DNA of 64,000 bases, taken from positions 248,001 to 312,000 of the forward strand of contig JBFXCS010000003.1 in the NCBI GenBank assembly GCA_050181915.1, written 5' to 3'. Position numbers and translations under genes: made by a program. The notes under the pieces are model-generated. The model had not been told where the DNA came from, made no database searches, and saw nothing but the letters and a program-made list of their open reading frames with translations. Source of the stretch: JBFXCS01 sp050181915. Its GTDB lineage: Bacteria > Actinomycetota > Thermoleophilia > Miltoncostaeales > Miltoncostaeaceae. The first letter of the stretch is position 1; every line of letters starts with the position of its first letter. Positions 8,115 to 16,946 of the stretch are shown in pieces.

Positions 8115-8510
8115 TCACCACACCGAGCACAGGACCTCGCCGCCGATGCCTCGGCGACGGGCCTCGTGGCCGGTGATGATCCCCTGGGAGGTGGACAGGA
8201 CCGCGATGCCCATGCCGCCGAGAACGCGCGGGATGGTGGTGTGGTCCGCGTACACGCGCTTGCCGGGCTTCGACACGCGCTGCAGCCCGCTGATGACGCG
8301 GCGCCGGTCGCGGCTGTACTTCAGCCGTACGACCAGCTCCGTGCCGACGCGCGCGTCGCGCAGCTCGAAGTCGGTGATGTAGCCCTCGTCGCGCAGGACG
8401 CGCGCGACCTCGGCCTTGACCTTGCTGCCGGGCATCTCGACGGAGTCGTGCAGCGCCAGGTTGGCGTTGCGGATGCGGGTCAGCATGTCGGCGATCGGAT
8501 CGGTGAGCAT
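8115..8510 (-). CDS. rpsH: 30S ribosomal protein S8
   Basis: 131 residues with DPIADMLTRIRNA at the N terminus and STSQGIITGHEARRRGIGGE at the C terminus. In other bacteria S8 autoregulates the spc operon through a site near rplE; I did not find a convincing copy of that RNA structure here. Confidence 0.97.
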   Translation of the reverse strand: MLTDPIADMLTRIRNANLALHDSVEMPGSKVKAEVARVLRDEGYITDFELRDARVGTELVVRLKYSRDRRRVISGLQRVSKPGKRVYADHTTIPRVLGGMGIAVLSTSQGIITGHEARRRGIGGEVLCSVW

Positions 8511-8513
8511 GGG

Positions 8514-8699
8514 CTACCAGCTGCTCTTCGTCATGCCCGGGACGACGCCCGCGTGGGCGTGCTCGCGCAGGCAGATCCGGCACAGGCCGAACTTGCGGAA
8601 CACCGCCCGGGGGCGGCCGCAGTTGTGGCAGCGGGTGTACTGCTGGGTGGGGTACTTCGGCGTCCGTGACGCCTTCACCCGAAGGCTGGTCTTGGCCAC
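8514..8699 (-). CDS. rpsN: 30S ribosomal protein S14, zinc type
   Basis: 61 residues, the short zinc-binding form. Two CxxC pairs are visible in CHNCGRPRAVFRKFGLCRIC. Ends VVPGMTKSSW. Lies between rplE and rpsH, as is usual. Confidence 0.97.
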   Translation of the reverse strand: MAKTSLRVKASRTPKYPTQQYTRCHNCGRPRAVFRKFGLCRICLREHAHAGVVPGMTKSSW

Positions 8700-8708
8700 G
8701 CTCCTCCT

Positions 8709-9368
8709 CTACCGGCGCCCGCGGCCGCGGGTCCCGTACTTCCGTTGCTTCCGCCGGCGGCGCGCCGCCCGCTCCTCGGCCGTGTAGCCCTCGGCGCGGA
8801 ACGGGAGGCCGAGGTGCCGCAGAAGCGCGCGCCCCTCCTCGTCGTTCGTCGCCGTGGTCGTGATGGTGACGTTCAGGCCCCGCGCCTGGTCGATGCGGTC
8901 GTAGTCGATCTCGGGGAAGATCGTCTGCTCGCGCAGGCCCAGGTTGTAGTTGCCGCGGCCGTCGAAGCCGTCCGGGTTGATGCCGCGGAAGTCCCTGATG
9001 CGCGGCAGCGCGACCGACGTGAGCCGGTCGAGGAACTCCCACATCCGGTTGCCGCGCAGCGTGACCTTGGCCCCGATGGCCATGCCCTCGCGCAGCTTGA
9101 ACTGGGCGATCGACTTGCGCGCCCGCGTGATCTGCGGCTTCTGGCCGGCGATGACGGCCAGCTGGGCCACGGCGTCGTCGAGCGCCTTGCTGTTGCTCTT
9201 GGCCTCGCCGACGCCCATCGAGAGGGTGATCTTCTCGACCTTGGGGTGCTGCATCGGCGACGAGTAGCCGAACTCCTCCTGGAGCTTCGGCCGGATCTCG
9301 TTCTGATAGGTCAGCTTGAGCCGCGCGGGCGCGGCCGGCGTCGCCGTCTGGGTGCTCTCGTCCGCCAT
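8709..9368 (-). CDS. rplE: 50S ribosomal protein L5 with basic C-terminal tail
   Basis: 219 residues against the usual ~180-190. The core runs from YQNEIRPKLQEEFGYSSPMQ to GLNVTITTTATNDEEGRALL. Extra parts are an N-terminal Ala/Pro/Thr segment of about 18 residues and a C-terminal Arg/Lys-rich tail of about 25 (RRRRKQRKYGTRGRGRR). L5 bridges 5S rRNA to the central protuberance. Its ATG shares one base with the rplX stop. Confidence 0.96.
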   Translation of the reverse strand: MADESTQTATPAAPARLKLTYQNEIRPKLQEEFGYSSPMQHPKVEKITLSMGVGEAKSNSKALDDAVAQLAVIAGQKPQITRARKSIAQFKLREGMAIGAKVTLRGNRMWEFLDRLTSVALPRIRDFRGINPDGFDGRGNYNLGLREQTIFPEIDYDRIDQARGLNVTITTTATNDEEGRALLRHLGLPFRAEGYTAEERAARRRRKQRKYGTRGRGRR

Positions 9369-9682
9369 CAGTCCAGCTTCTCCCCCGAGCGCGCGGCCAC
9401 GCGCACCCGCTTGCCGTCGATCTCCTGCACCCGCACGCGGGTGGGCAGGTTGTCCTTCGGATCGATGTGCGCCACGTTCGACCAGTGGATCGGCGCGGGC
9501 TTCTCGATCACCCCGCCCGGCTCGTTGGGCGGGCGCGGCTTGGTGTGCCGCTTGACGATGTTGACACCCTCGACCAGGACGCGCTCGTCCTTGGGCAGGA
9601 CCTCGAGCACGATGCCCGCCTTGCCCTTGTCCTTGCCGGAGATGCAGACGACCCGGTCGCCCTTGCGGATGCGGGCGGGCAT
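9368..9682 (-). CDS. rplX: 50S ribosomal protein L24
   Basis: 104 residues, ATG at 9682 chosen because MPARIRKGDRVVCISGKDKG is the conserved KOW-motif start. Contains VEGVNIVKRHTKP and HWSNVAHIDP. Two bases after the rplN stop. Confidence 0.96.
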   Translation of the reverse strand: MPARIRKGDRVVCISGKDKGKAGIVLEVLPKDERVLVEGVNIVKRHTKPRPPNEPGGVIEKPAPIHWSNVAHIDPKDNLPTRVRVQEIDGKRVRVAARSGEKLD

Positions 9683-9684
9683 GC

Positions 9685-10053
9685 CTACAGGACCTCCGGC
9701 GCGAGGGAGATGATCTTCATGAAGTTCTTCTCGCGCAGCTCGCGGGCGACGGGCCCGAAGATGCGGGTGCCGCGCGGGTTCTGGGCGTTGTCGATGATGA
9801 CGGCGGCGTTCTCGTCGAAGGCGATGAAGGTGCCGTCGTCGCGGCCGTGCTCCTTGCGGGTGCGCACCACCACGGCGCGGACCACGTCGCCCTTCTTGAT
9901 CGCGCCGTTCGGGACGGCCTGCTTGACCGTGCCGATGATGATGTCGCCCACCGTGGCGGTGCGCCGACGCGACCCGCCCATGATGCGGATGCACAGCAGC
10001 TCACGCGCGCCGGTGTTGTCGGCGACCCGCAGACGTGTCTCGGTCTGGATCAC
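9685..10053 (-). CDS. rplN: 50S ribosomal protein L14
   Basis: 122 residues, GTG start. Starts MIQTETRLRVADNTGARELL and has GTRIFGPVARELREKNFMKI near the end, diagnostic of L14. Follows rpsQ by nine bases. Confidence 0.97.
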   Translation of the reverse strand: MIQTETRLRVADNTGARELLCIRIMGGSRRRTATVGDIIIGTVKQAVPNGAIKKGDVVRAVVVRTRKEHGRDDGTFIAFDENAAVIIDNAQNPRGTRIFGPVARELREKNFMKIISLAPEVL

Positions 10054-10062
10054 GGGTGCGAC

Positions 10063-10338
10063 CTACCTCGCCTTCTCGATGATCTCGACCAGCCGCCAGC
10101 GCTTCTGACGCGACAGCGGGCGGGTCTCGACCACGCGCACCAGGTCGCCCTCGGCGGCCTCGTTGCGCTCGTCGTGGGCGTGCAGCTTCGACGACCGCCT
10201 GACGGTCTTGCCGTACACCGGGTGGGGGCGCGCCGTCTCGAGCAGGACCGTGATGGTCTTGTCGCGGGCGGCGGACACCACGAGGCCCACGCGCGACTTG
10301 CGCCGGGCGATGACCTCCTGCGGGGTGGCGGTGCTCAT
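10063..10338 (-). CDS. rpsQ: 30S ribosomal protein S17
   Basis: 91 residues. Contains GLVVSAARDKTITVLLE and YGKTVRRSSKLHAHDE, then VETRPLSRQKRWRLVEII. The ATG overlaps the rpmC stop by four bases. Confidence 0.96.
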   Translation of the reverse strand: MSTATPQEVIARRKSRVGLVVSAARDKTITVLLETARPHPVYGKTVRRSSKLHAHDERNEAAEGDLVRVVETRPLSRQKRWRLVEIIEKAR

Positions 10339-10529
10339 GAGCTCAGTCCCCTCTCACGGGCGACCGTGAGCAGGCGCGCGATCTCGCGCCGGCGCTCGCC
10401 CAGCTCGGAGGTGCGCTCCAGCGCGCCGGAGGCGTGCTGGAATCGCAGGTTGAAGTGCGCCTCGCGCGCCTCGGCGAGGGTGCGGGCGAGCTCGTCGTCA
10501 GACAGGTCCCTGATCTCCTTGGCCTTCAC
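10335..10529 (-). CDS. rpmC: 50S ribosomal protein L29
   Basis: 64 residues. Starts at the GTG at 10529 with VKAKEIRDLSDDEL, the conserved L29 start; an earlier in-frame start would overlap rplP without homology. LRFQHASGALERTSELGERR and the RREIARLLTVARER helix complete the family pattern. It lies one base after rplP. Confidence 0.95.
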   Translation of the reverse strand: MKAKEIRDLSDDELARTLAEAREAHFNLRFQHASGALERTSELGERRREIARLLTVARERGLSS

Positions 10530-10530
10530 G

Positions 10531-10943
10531 TCAGCCGTCCTCGCGGGTGACGAACTTGCAGCGGATCGGCAGCTTGTTGGCCGCCAGGCGCATCGCGTCG
10601 CGGGCCAGCGGCTCCGGCACGCCGGAGAGCTCGAACATGATCCGCCCCGGCTTGACGACGGCCACCCAGCCCTCCGGGGAGCCCTTGCCCGAGCCCATGC
10701 GGGTCTCGGCCGGCTTCCGGGTGACGGGCATGTGGGGGAAGATGTTGATCCACACCTTGCCGCCACGCTTGATGCGGCGGGTCATCGCGATACGGGCCGC
10801 CTCGATCTGGCGGTTGGTGATCGACGCCGGCTCGAGGGCCTTCAGCCCGTACTCGCCGAACGCGACCTCGTGGTTGCCCTTCGAGAGGCCCTGACGGCGA
10901 CCGCGATGGCTCTTGCGGTACTTGGTGCGCTTGGGCATCAGCA

Positions 10944-10944
<1 letters not shown>
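10531..10944 (-). CDS. rplP: 50S ribosomal protein L16
   Basis: 137 residues, starting MLMPKRTKYRKSHRGRRQGL. GKGSPEGWVAVVKPGRIMFE is the conserved core near the A site. The first ATG shares one base with the rpsC stop (TGATG), so it is kept although a second ATG lies two codons in. Confidence 0.96.
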
Positions 10945-11753
<809 letters not shown>

Positions 11754-11757
11754 GTGT

Positions 11758-12123
11758 CTAGCGCTCCGTCTCTGCGACGCCGATGGTGATGTGGCAGGTG
11801 CGCTTGTTGATGCGCGTCGCCCGGCCCTGCGCCCGCGGCCGGAAGCGGCGGATGGTGGGGCCCTCGTCGACCGTGACCCGCGCCAGGACCAGCTCGCGGG
11901 CGTCGAGGCCGTGGTTGTGGTCCGCGTTGGCGACGGCCGACTGCAGCACCTTGCGCACCGGCACCGCGGCGGCGCGGGTGCTGTAGGCGAGGATCGCGAG
12001 GGCCTCGTCGACGGACTTGCCGCGGATCAGGTCGGCGACCAGCCGCGCCTTGCGGGCGGAGGTGCGCACGTGCTTCGCGGTGGCGAGCACGACGGCGGGG
12101 GCGGGTGTCGTTCCGGTGCCCAC
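11758..12123 (-). CDS. rplV: 50S ribosomal protein L22
   Basis: 121 residues, GTG start sharing one base with the rpsS stop. AKHVRTSARKARLVADLIRG and the beta-hairpin region RRFRPRAQGRATRINKRTCH are typical. The hairpin lines the exit tunnel and is where macrolide-resistance changes occur in other bacteria. Confidence 0.97.
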   Translation of the reverse strand: MGTGTTPAPAVVLATAKHVRTSARKARLVADLIRGKSVDEALAILAYSTRAAAVPVRKVLQSAVANADHNHGLDARELVLARVTVDEGPTIRRFRPRAQGRATRINKRTCHITIGVAETER

Positions 12124-12407
12124 TATCGCCTCATCGTGGACGTGCGGTCGGAGCCGGCGTGGCCGCGGTAGGTCCGCGTGGGCGCGAACTCGCCCAGCTT
12201 GTGGCCGACCATGCTCTCGCTGATGAACACGGGCACGTGCTTGCGGCCGTCGTGGATCGCGATCGTGTGGCCGACCATCTCGGGGAAGATGGTGGACGCG
12301 CGCGACCAGGTGCGCAGGATGCGCTTCTCGTTGGCCGCGTTGAGATCCTCGACGCGCTTCAGCAGCTTCGGGTCCACGAAGGGGCCCTTCTTGACGGAAC
12401 GACCCAT
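12123..12407 (-). CDS. rpsS: 30S ribosomal protein S19
   Basis: 94 residues: MGRSVKKGPFVDPKLLKRVE at the start and GHKLGEFAPTRTYRGHAGSD near the end. Three bases after rplB. Binds 16S rRNA in the head together with S13. Confidence 0.97.
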   Translation of the reverse strand: MGRSVKKGPFVDPKLLKRVEDLNAANEKRILRTWSRASTIFPEMVGHTIAIHDGRKHVPVFISESMVGHKLGEFAPTRTYRGHAGSDRTSTMRR

Positions 12408-12410
12408 CGT

Positions 12411-13259
12411 CTAACGCCCCTCGGTGTGCTTGCCGCGCTTACGGCCGCGGACGATGTACTTGCTGCTCGGCTTGCTGGCCTGCCGCGTGCGGTGGCCGTT
12501 GGTGGGCTTGCCCCACGGCGTCACGGGGTGACGGCCCGAGTTGCTCTTGCCCTCGCCGCCGCCGTGCGGATGGTCGACCGGGTTCATGGCCGACCCGCGG
12601 ACCTTCGGCCGCCTGCCCTTCCAGCGGCTGCGCCCGGCCTTGCCGCCCGTGATGTTCTCGTGGGTGACGTTGCCGATCTGGCCGACGGTGGCCCGGCAGT
12701 CGAGGTGCACCATGCGCATCTCGCTGGAGGGCAGTCGCAGGGTGGCGTAGTCGCCGTCCTTCGCCATCAGCTGGGCGCCGACGCCGGCGGAGCGGACGAG
12801 CTGGCCGCCGCGGCCGATCTGCAGCTCGATGTTGTGGACGATCGTGCCGGTGGGGATGTCGCGCAGCGCCAGCGAGTTGCCCGGCTTGATGTCGGCGCTG
12901 GGGCCGCTCTGCACCGTGTCGCCCACCTTCAGGCGCAGCGGCGCCAGGATGTAGCGCTTCTCGCCGTCGGCGTAGTGGAGCAGCGCGATGCGGGCCGACC
13001 GGTTGGGGTCGTACTCGATCGAGGCGACCTTGGCGGGAACCCCGTCCTTGCGGCGCTTGAAGTCGATGATGCGGTAGCGGCGCTTGTGGCCGCCGCCGAT
13101 GTGGCGGCTGGTGACCCGGCCGTTGTTGTTGCGCCCGCCGGTCTTGGAGACCTTGTCGAGCAGCGACTTCTCCGGCGTGGTCTTCGTGACCTCCTCGAAG
13201 TCCGAGCCGGTGATGAAGCGCCGGCCCGGCGAGGTGGGCTTGTACTTCTTGATGCCCAT
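12411..13259 (-). CDS. rplB: 50S ribosomal protein L2
   Basis: 282 residues. Conserved blocks are KKYKPTSPGRRF at the N terminus, GGHKRRYRIIDFKR, and the peptidyl-transferase-proximal MNPVDHPHGGGEGKSNSGRH. Two bases after rplW. Confidence 0.98.
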   Translation of the reverse strand: MGIKKYKPTSPGRRFITGSDFEEVTKTTPEKSLLDKVSKTGGRNNNGRVTSRHIGGGHKRRYRIIDFKRRKDGVPAKVASIEYDPNRSARIALLHYADGEKRYILAPLRLKVGDTVQSGPSADIKPGNSLALRDIPTGTIVHNIELQIGRGGQLVRSAGVGAQLMAKDGDYATLRLPSSEMRMVHLDCRATVGQIGNVTHENITGGKAGRSRWKGRRPKVRGSAMNPVDHPHGGGEGKSNSGRHPVTPWGKPTNGHRTRQASKPSSKYIVRGRKRGKHTEGR

Positions 13260-13261
13260 GC

Positions 13262-13564
13262 TCAGGCTCCTTCGAAGAGCTCGATCTTGTCGCCGGGCCG
13301 CAGCTCGACGATGGCCTTCTTCCAGCCCGGGCGGCGACCGCGGGTGAGCCCGCGCCGCTTGGGCTTGCTGCGCACGCTCACCGTGCGCACGTCCGTGACC
13401 GTGACGTCGAAGAGGTCCTCGACCGCCTGGCGGATCTCGGTCTTGTGCGCCCCGTCGAGCACGCGGAAGGTGTACTGGTTGTGCGCCTGGACGAGCTGGA
13501 AGCTCTTCTCCGAGATCACCGGGCGCAGGATGACGCGGCGGATGTCCTCACGCAGCGAACTCAC
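13262..13564 (-). CDS. rplW: 50S ribosomal protein L23
   Basis: 100 residues from the GTG at 13564, which overlaps the rplD stop (GTGA). DIRRVILRPVISEKSFQLV is the conserved start and RRGLTRGRRPGWKKAIVEL the loop. L23 is the docking site for trigger factor and SRP at the tunnel exit. Confidence 0.95.
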   Translation of the reverse strand: MSSLREDIRRVILRPVISEKSFQLVQAHNQYTFRVLDGAHKTEIRQAVEDLFDVTVTDVRTVSVRSKPKRRGLTRGRRPGWKKAIVELRPGDKIELFEGA

Positions 13565-14517
13565 GCCTTCGTCTCCTCGTCGTCCTGGTCGTCGTCGCCG
13601 CCCTCGGGCTCGGACGCCGCGGCGAGCGCCTCGGCCTCCAGCTCCTCGTCGCTGATCTCGGCCTCGGGCTCCTCGGCGACCGGCTCCTCCGCCGCCTCGA
13701 TGTCGGCGACCGGCTCCTCCGCGGCCTCGATGTCGGCAACCGGCTCCTCCGCGGCCTCGGGCTCCTCCGCGGCGGCCTCGGCCGGCGGCGCCTGCTCCTC
13801 GGCCGGCGGCACGGGCGTGCGCTCCACCTTGGCGGCCCTCTTCTTCGCCGGCGCCGGCTTCAGCTCGGGCTCGACCGCCTCGACGCCGGAGAGCTCGCCG
13901 GCGAGGCGCTCCCACACGGCGCGCTCGACCAGCAGCGCCCGGGCGGCGACCAGGTCGGCGACCTCGATCTCCGAGGCGGCGAGGATGTAGACGCCGGCGA
14001 TGTTCCGGAAGGCCCGCGCCTCGACGGACTGGACGTCCTCCACCACCAGCAGCAGCGGGCGGACCTGCAGGCCCTCGGGGGCCTGGCGCAGGTACTCGAC
14101 GGCCGCCCTGGTGGACGGCGTCTCCCAGCCGATCGGGTCGGCCACGGCCAGGGAGCCGCGGTCGGCGTGGGCGCGCAGGGTGGCGCGCAGCGCCTGCCGG
14201 CGCACCTTGCGGTTCACCTTGCCGCCGTAGCTGCGCGGCGTCGGGCCGAAGACGATGCCGCCGCCGGCCCACTGGGGCGCGCGGGTCGAGCCCTGGCGGG
14301 CGCGGCCGGTGCCCTTCTGGCGCCACGGCTTCGAGCCGCCGCCGCTCACCTGCCCGCGGGTGCGGGTCGAGTGCGTGCCGGCGCGGCGCGCGGCCAGCTC
14401 GGCCACCACCGTCTCGTGGATGAGGTGCTGCTTGATGGGCGTGGCCGCGATCTCGTCGGCGAGCGGAGCCCTGCCGACCGTCGCGCCCTCGCCGTTCAGA
14501 ACGGGAAGCGGGGTCAC
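13561..14517 (-). CDS. rplD: 50S ribosomal protein L4 with long acidic repeat tail
   Basis: 318 residues against ~205-220 normally. Residues 1-209 are L4, with SGGGSKPWRQKGTGRARQGS and GPTPRSYGGKVNRKVRRQA. Residues 210-318 are a low-complexity acidic tail containing EEPVADIEAA twice in tandem plus a partial copy, then an Asp/Glu-rich end. GTG start overlaps the rplC stop. In E. coli L4 also autoregulates the S10 operon by attenuation; a terminator-like hairpin precedes rpsJ here (see 15467-15508), but a link is inference. Confidence 0.96.
   Translation of the reverse strand: MTPLPVLNGEGATVGRAPLADEIAATPIKQHLIHETVVAELAARRAGTHSTRTRGQVSGGGSKPWRQKGTGRARQGSTRAPQWAGGGIVFGPTPRSYGGKVNRKVRRQALRATLRAHADRGSLAVADPIGWETPSTRAAVEYLRQAPEGLQVRPLLLVVEDVQSVEARAFRNIAGVYILAASEIEVADLVAARALLVERAVWERLAGELSGVEAVEPELKPAPAKKRAAKVERTPVPPAEEQAPPAEAAAEEPEAAEEPVADIEAAEEPVADIEAAEEPVAEEPEAEISDEELEAEALAAASEPEGGDDDQDDEETKA
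13681..13740 (-). repeat. Two 30-base tandem repeats in the rplD tail
   Basis: Units 13681-13710 and 13711-13740 differ at two positions and each encodes ten residues of the acidic L4 tail (EEPVADIEAA in register). A partial third copy begins at 13741. In-frame 30-base units can expand or contract by slippage without a frameshift, so tail length may vary between strains. Confidence 0.9.
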
Positions 14518-15134
14518 TCGGGCCTCACGATCACGATGCCGTTGATGCCCCCGGGAACCGCGCCGCGCACCAGCAGCAGGTTGCGCTGCGGGTCGCGATC
14601 GACGACCTGGAGGCCGCGCTGGGTGACCTGCCGGTCGCCCATGTGGCCGCTCATGCGCAGGCCCTTGAACACGCGCGCCGGGTAGGCGGCCGCGCCGATC
14701 GAGCCGGGCTGGCGGATGTTGTGCGAGCCGTGGCTCTTCGGGCCGCGCTTGAAGTTGTGGCGCTTGATCGTTCCCGCGTAGCCCTTGCCCTTGCTCGTGC
14801 CGGTGACGCGCACGATCTGGCCGGGCTCGAAGGGCTCGACGGTCACCACGTCGCCCACGGCGACGTCGGCGCCGAGCTCCTCGGGCGAGAACTCGTGCAG
14901 GTGCCGCAGCGGCGCCGCGCCGGCCTTCTTCAGGTGGCCCAGCTCCGGCTTGCTGATGTTCTTCGGCTTGACCGCCCCGAAGGCGAGCTGCACGGCCGAG
15001 TAGCCGTCGGTCTCCTCGGTCTTCACCTGGGTGACCGGGCAGGGGCCCGCCTCGATGACGGTGAGCGGGATGCGCACGCCGTCCTCGCCGAAGATCTGGG
15101 TCATGCCGACCTTGCGTCCGATGATCGCGGCCAC
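14514..15134 (-). CDS. rplC: 50S ribosomal protein L3
   Basis: 206 residues from the GTG at 15134, two bases after the rpsJ stop. Starts AAIIGRKVGMTQIFGEDG and has the tentacle region KGYAGTIKRHNFKRGPKSHG reaching toward the peptidyl transferase centre, then RMSGHMGDRQVTQRGLQV. Confidence 0.97.
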   Translation of the reverse strand: MAAIIGRKVGMTQIFGEDGVRIPLTVIEAGPCPVTQVKTEETDGYSAVQLAFGAVKPKNISKPELGHLKKAGAAPLRHLHEFSPEELGADVAVGDVVTVEPFEPGQIVRVTGTSKGKGYAGTIKRHNFKRGPKSHGSHNIRQPGSIGAAAYPARVFKGLRMSGHMGDRQVTQRGLQVVDRDPQRNLLLVRGAVPGGINGIVIVRPE

Positions 15135-15136
15135 GG

Positions 15137-15445
15137 CTACGCCTTGATCTCGATGTCCACGCCGGCGGGGAGGTCGAGCCGCATCAGCGAGTCGACCGTC
15201 TTCGGCGTCGGCGAGTAGATGTCGATCAGCCGCTTGTGCGTGCGGATCTCGAAGTGCTCGCGCGAGTCCTTGTCCTTGAAGGGGCCGCGGATCACGCAGT
15301 ACACGTTCCGCTCGGTGGGGAGCGGCACGGGACCCGAGATCGTGGCACCGCTGCGCTGCGCGGTCTCCACGATCTGAGCGGCGCTCTTGTCGAGCTGCTC
15401 GTGGTCGTAGGCCTTGAGCCGGATCCTGATCTTGTTCTGCTGCAC
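15137..15445 (-). CDS. rpsJ: 30S ribosomal protein S10
   Basis: 102 residues, GTG start at 15445 giving QQNKIRIRLKAYDHEQLD. Contains GPVPLPTERNVYCVIRGP and a C-terminal DLPAGVDIEIK. First gene of the S10 part of the superoperon. Only 21 bases separate its start from the end of a strong terminator-like hairpin after tuf. S10 also acts with NusB in antitermination. Confidence 0.97.
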   Translation of the reverse strand: MQQNKIRIRLKAYDHEQLDKSAAQIVETAQRSGATISGPVPLPTERNVYCVIRGPFKDKDSREHFEIRTHKRLIDIYSPTPKTVDSLMRLDLPAGVDIEIKA

Positions 15446-15466
15446 TCTCGCGAACGCCTTCCGGGG

Positions 15467-15508
15467 AAAGAAAACCCCGCCGCCTCCGATTCCGCGGAGA
15501 CGACGGGG
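15467..15508 (-). terminator. Intrinsic terminator or attenuator between tuf and rpsJ
   Basis: On the minus strand a 14-base-pair stem (arms 15508-15495 and 15488-15475, two G-U pairs) closes a six-base loop and is followed by TTTTCTTT. It lies 17 bases after the tuf stop and 21 bases before the rpsJ GTG. That leaves no room for a separate promoter after it, so it may both end the tuf transcript and limit read-through into the S10 superoperon. Confidence 0.85.
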
Positions 15509-15525
15509 CATGGGACACGGGCCTG

Positions 15526-16719
<1,194 letters not shown>

Positions 16720-16798
16720 CGATCACTCCCTCTGGGCACTCTGCGTTACGGCCGGAATGGCCGGGCGCTTCCCCGACTGGAAAAACTCCCCCCGGCGC

Positions 16799-16824
16799 AA
16801 AACGCGCGGCCCGAAGGCCGCGCG
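16799..16824 (-). terminator. Terminator-like hairpin in the tuf leader
   Basis: A perfect nine-base-pair stem (16824-16816 with 16811-16803) with a TTCG tetraloop on the transcribed strand is followed by four T. It sits about 25-30 bases downstream of the predicted tuf start of transcription and 80 bases before the ATG. It could attenuate tuf, or stop minus-strand transcription entering from block C. The short T run makes strong termination uncertain. Confidence 0.6.
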
Positions 16825-16855
16825 CGAGAAACCGGGCGCTCCGTAGAGCCCGGGT

Positions 16856-16883
16856 AGATTAGCAGAGGCGCACGTGCCCGCAA
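16856..16883 (-). promoter_or_regulatory. Candidate tuf promoter
   Basis: TTGCGG at 16883-16878 and TAATCT at 16861-16856, separated by 16 bases, read toward tuf. It would give a leader of about 130 bases that includes the hairpin at 16799-16824. The -10 match is only moderate, so the exact position is uncertain, but a promoter is needed here because the upstream gene is divergent. Confidence 0.5.
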
Positions 16884-16910
16884 GGCGTTCGGCGAGGCGA
16901 TCCGGCGGCT

Positions 16911-16939
16911 GTGACGACGCCCGCCGCGAGGCATACCAT
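16911..16939 (+). promoter_or_regulatory. Candidate leaderless promoter of the FAD/Fe-S gene
   Basis: GTGACG at 16911-16916, a 17-base spacer and TACCAT at 16934-16939. Seven bases later comes the GTG at 16947, so transcription and translation would begin together. This is the TANNNT layout of leaderless genes known in actinobacteria. It also explains why the GTG at 16911 is unlikely to be the start codon. Confidence 0.5.
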
Positions 16940-16946
16940 CGGCGCC

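Noticed and set aside
16911..16946. GTG at 16911 as the start of the FAD/Fe-S gene
   Set aside because: It coincides with the likely -35 element and adds 12 residues without homology; the GTG at 16947 fits a leaderless start.
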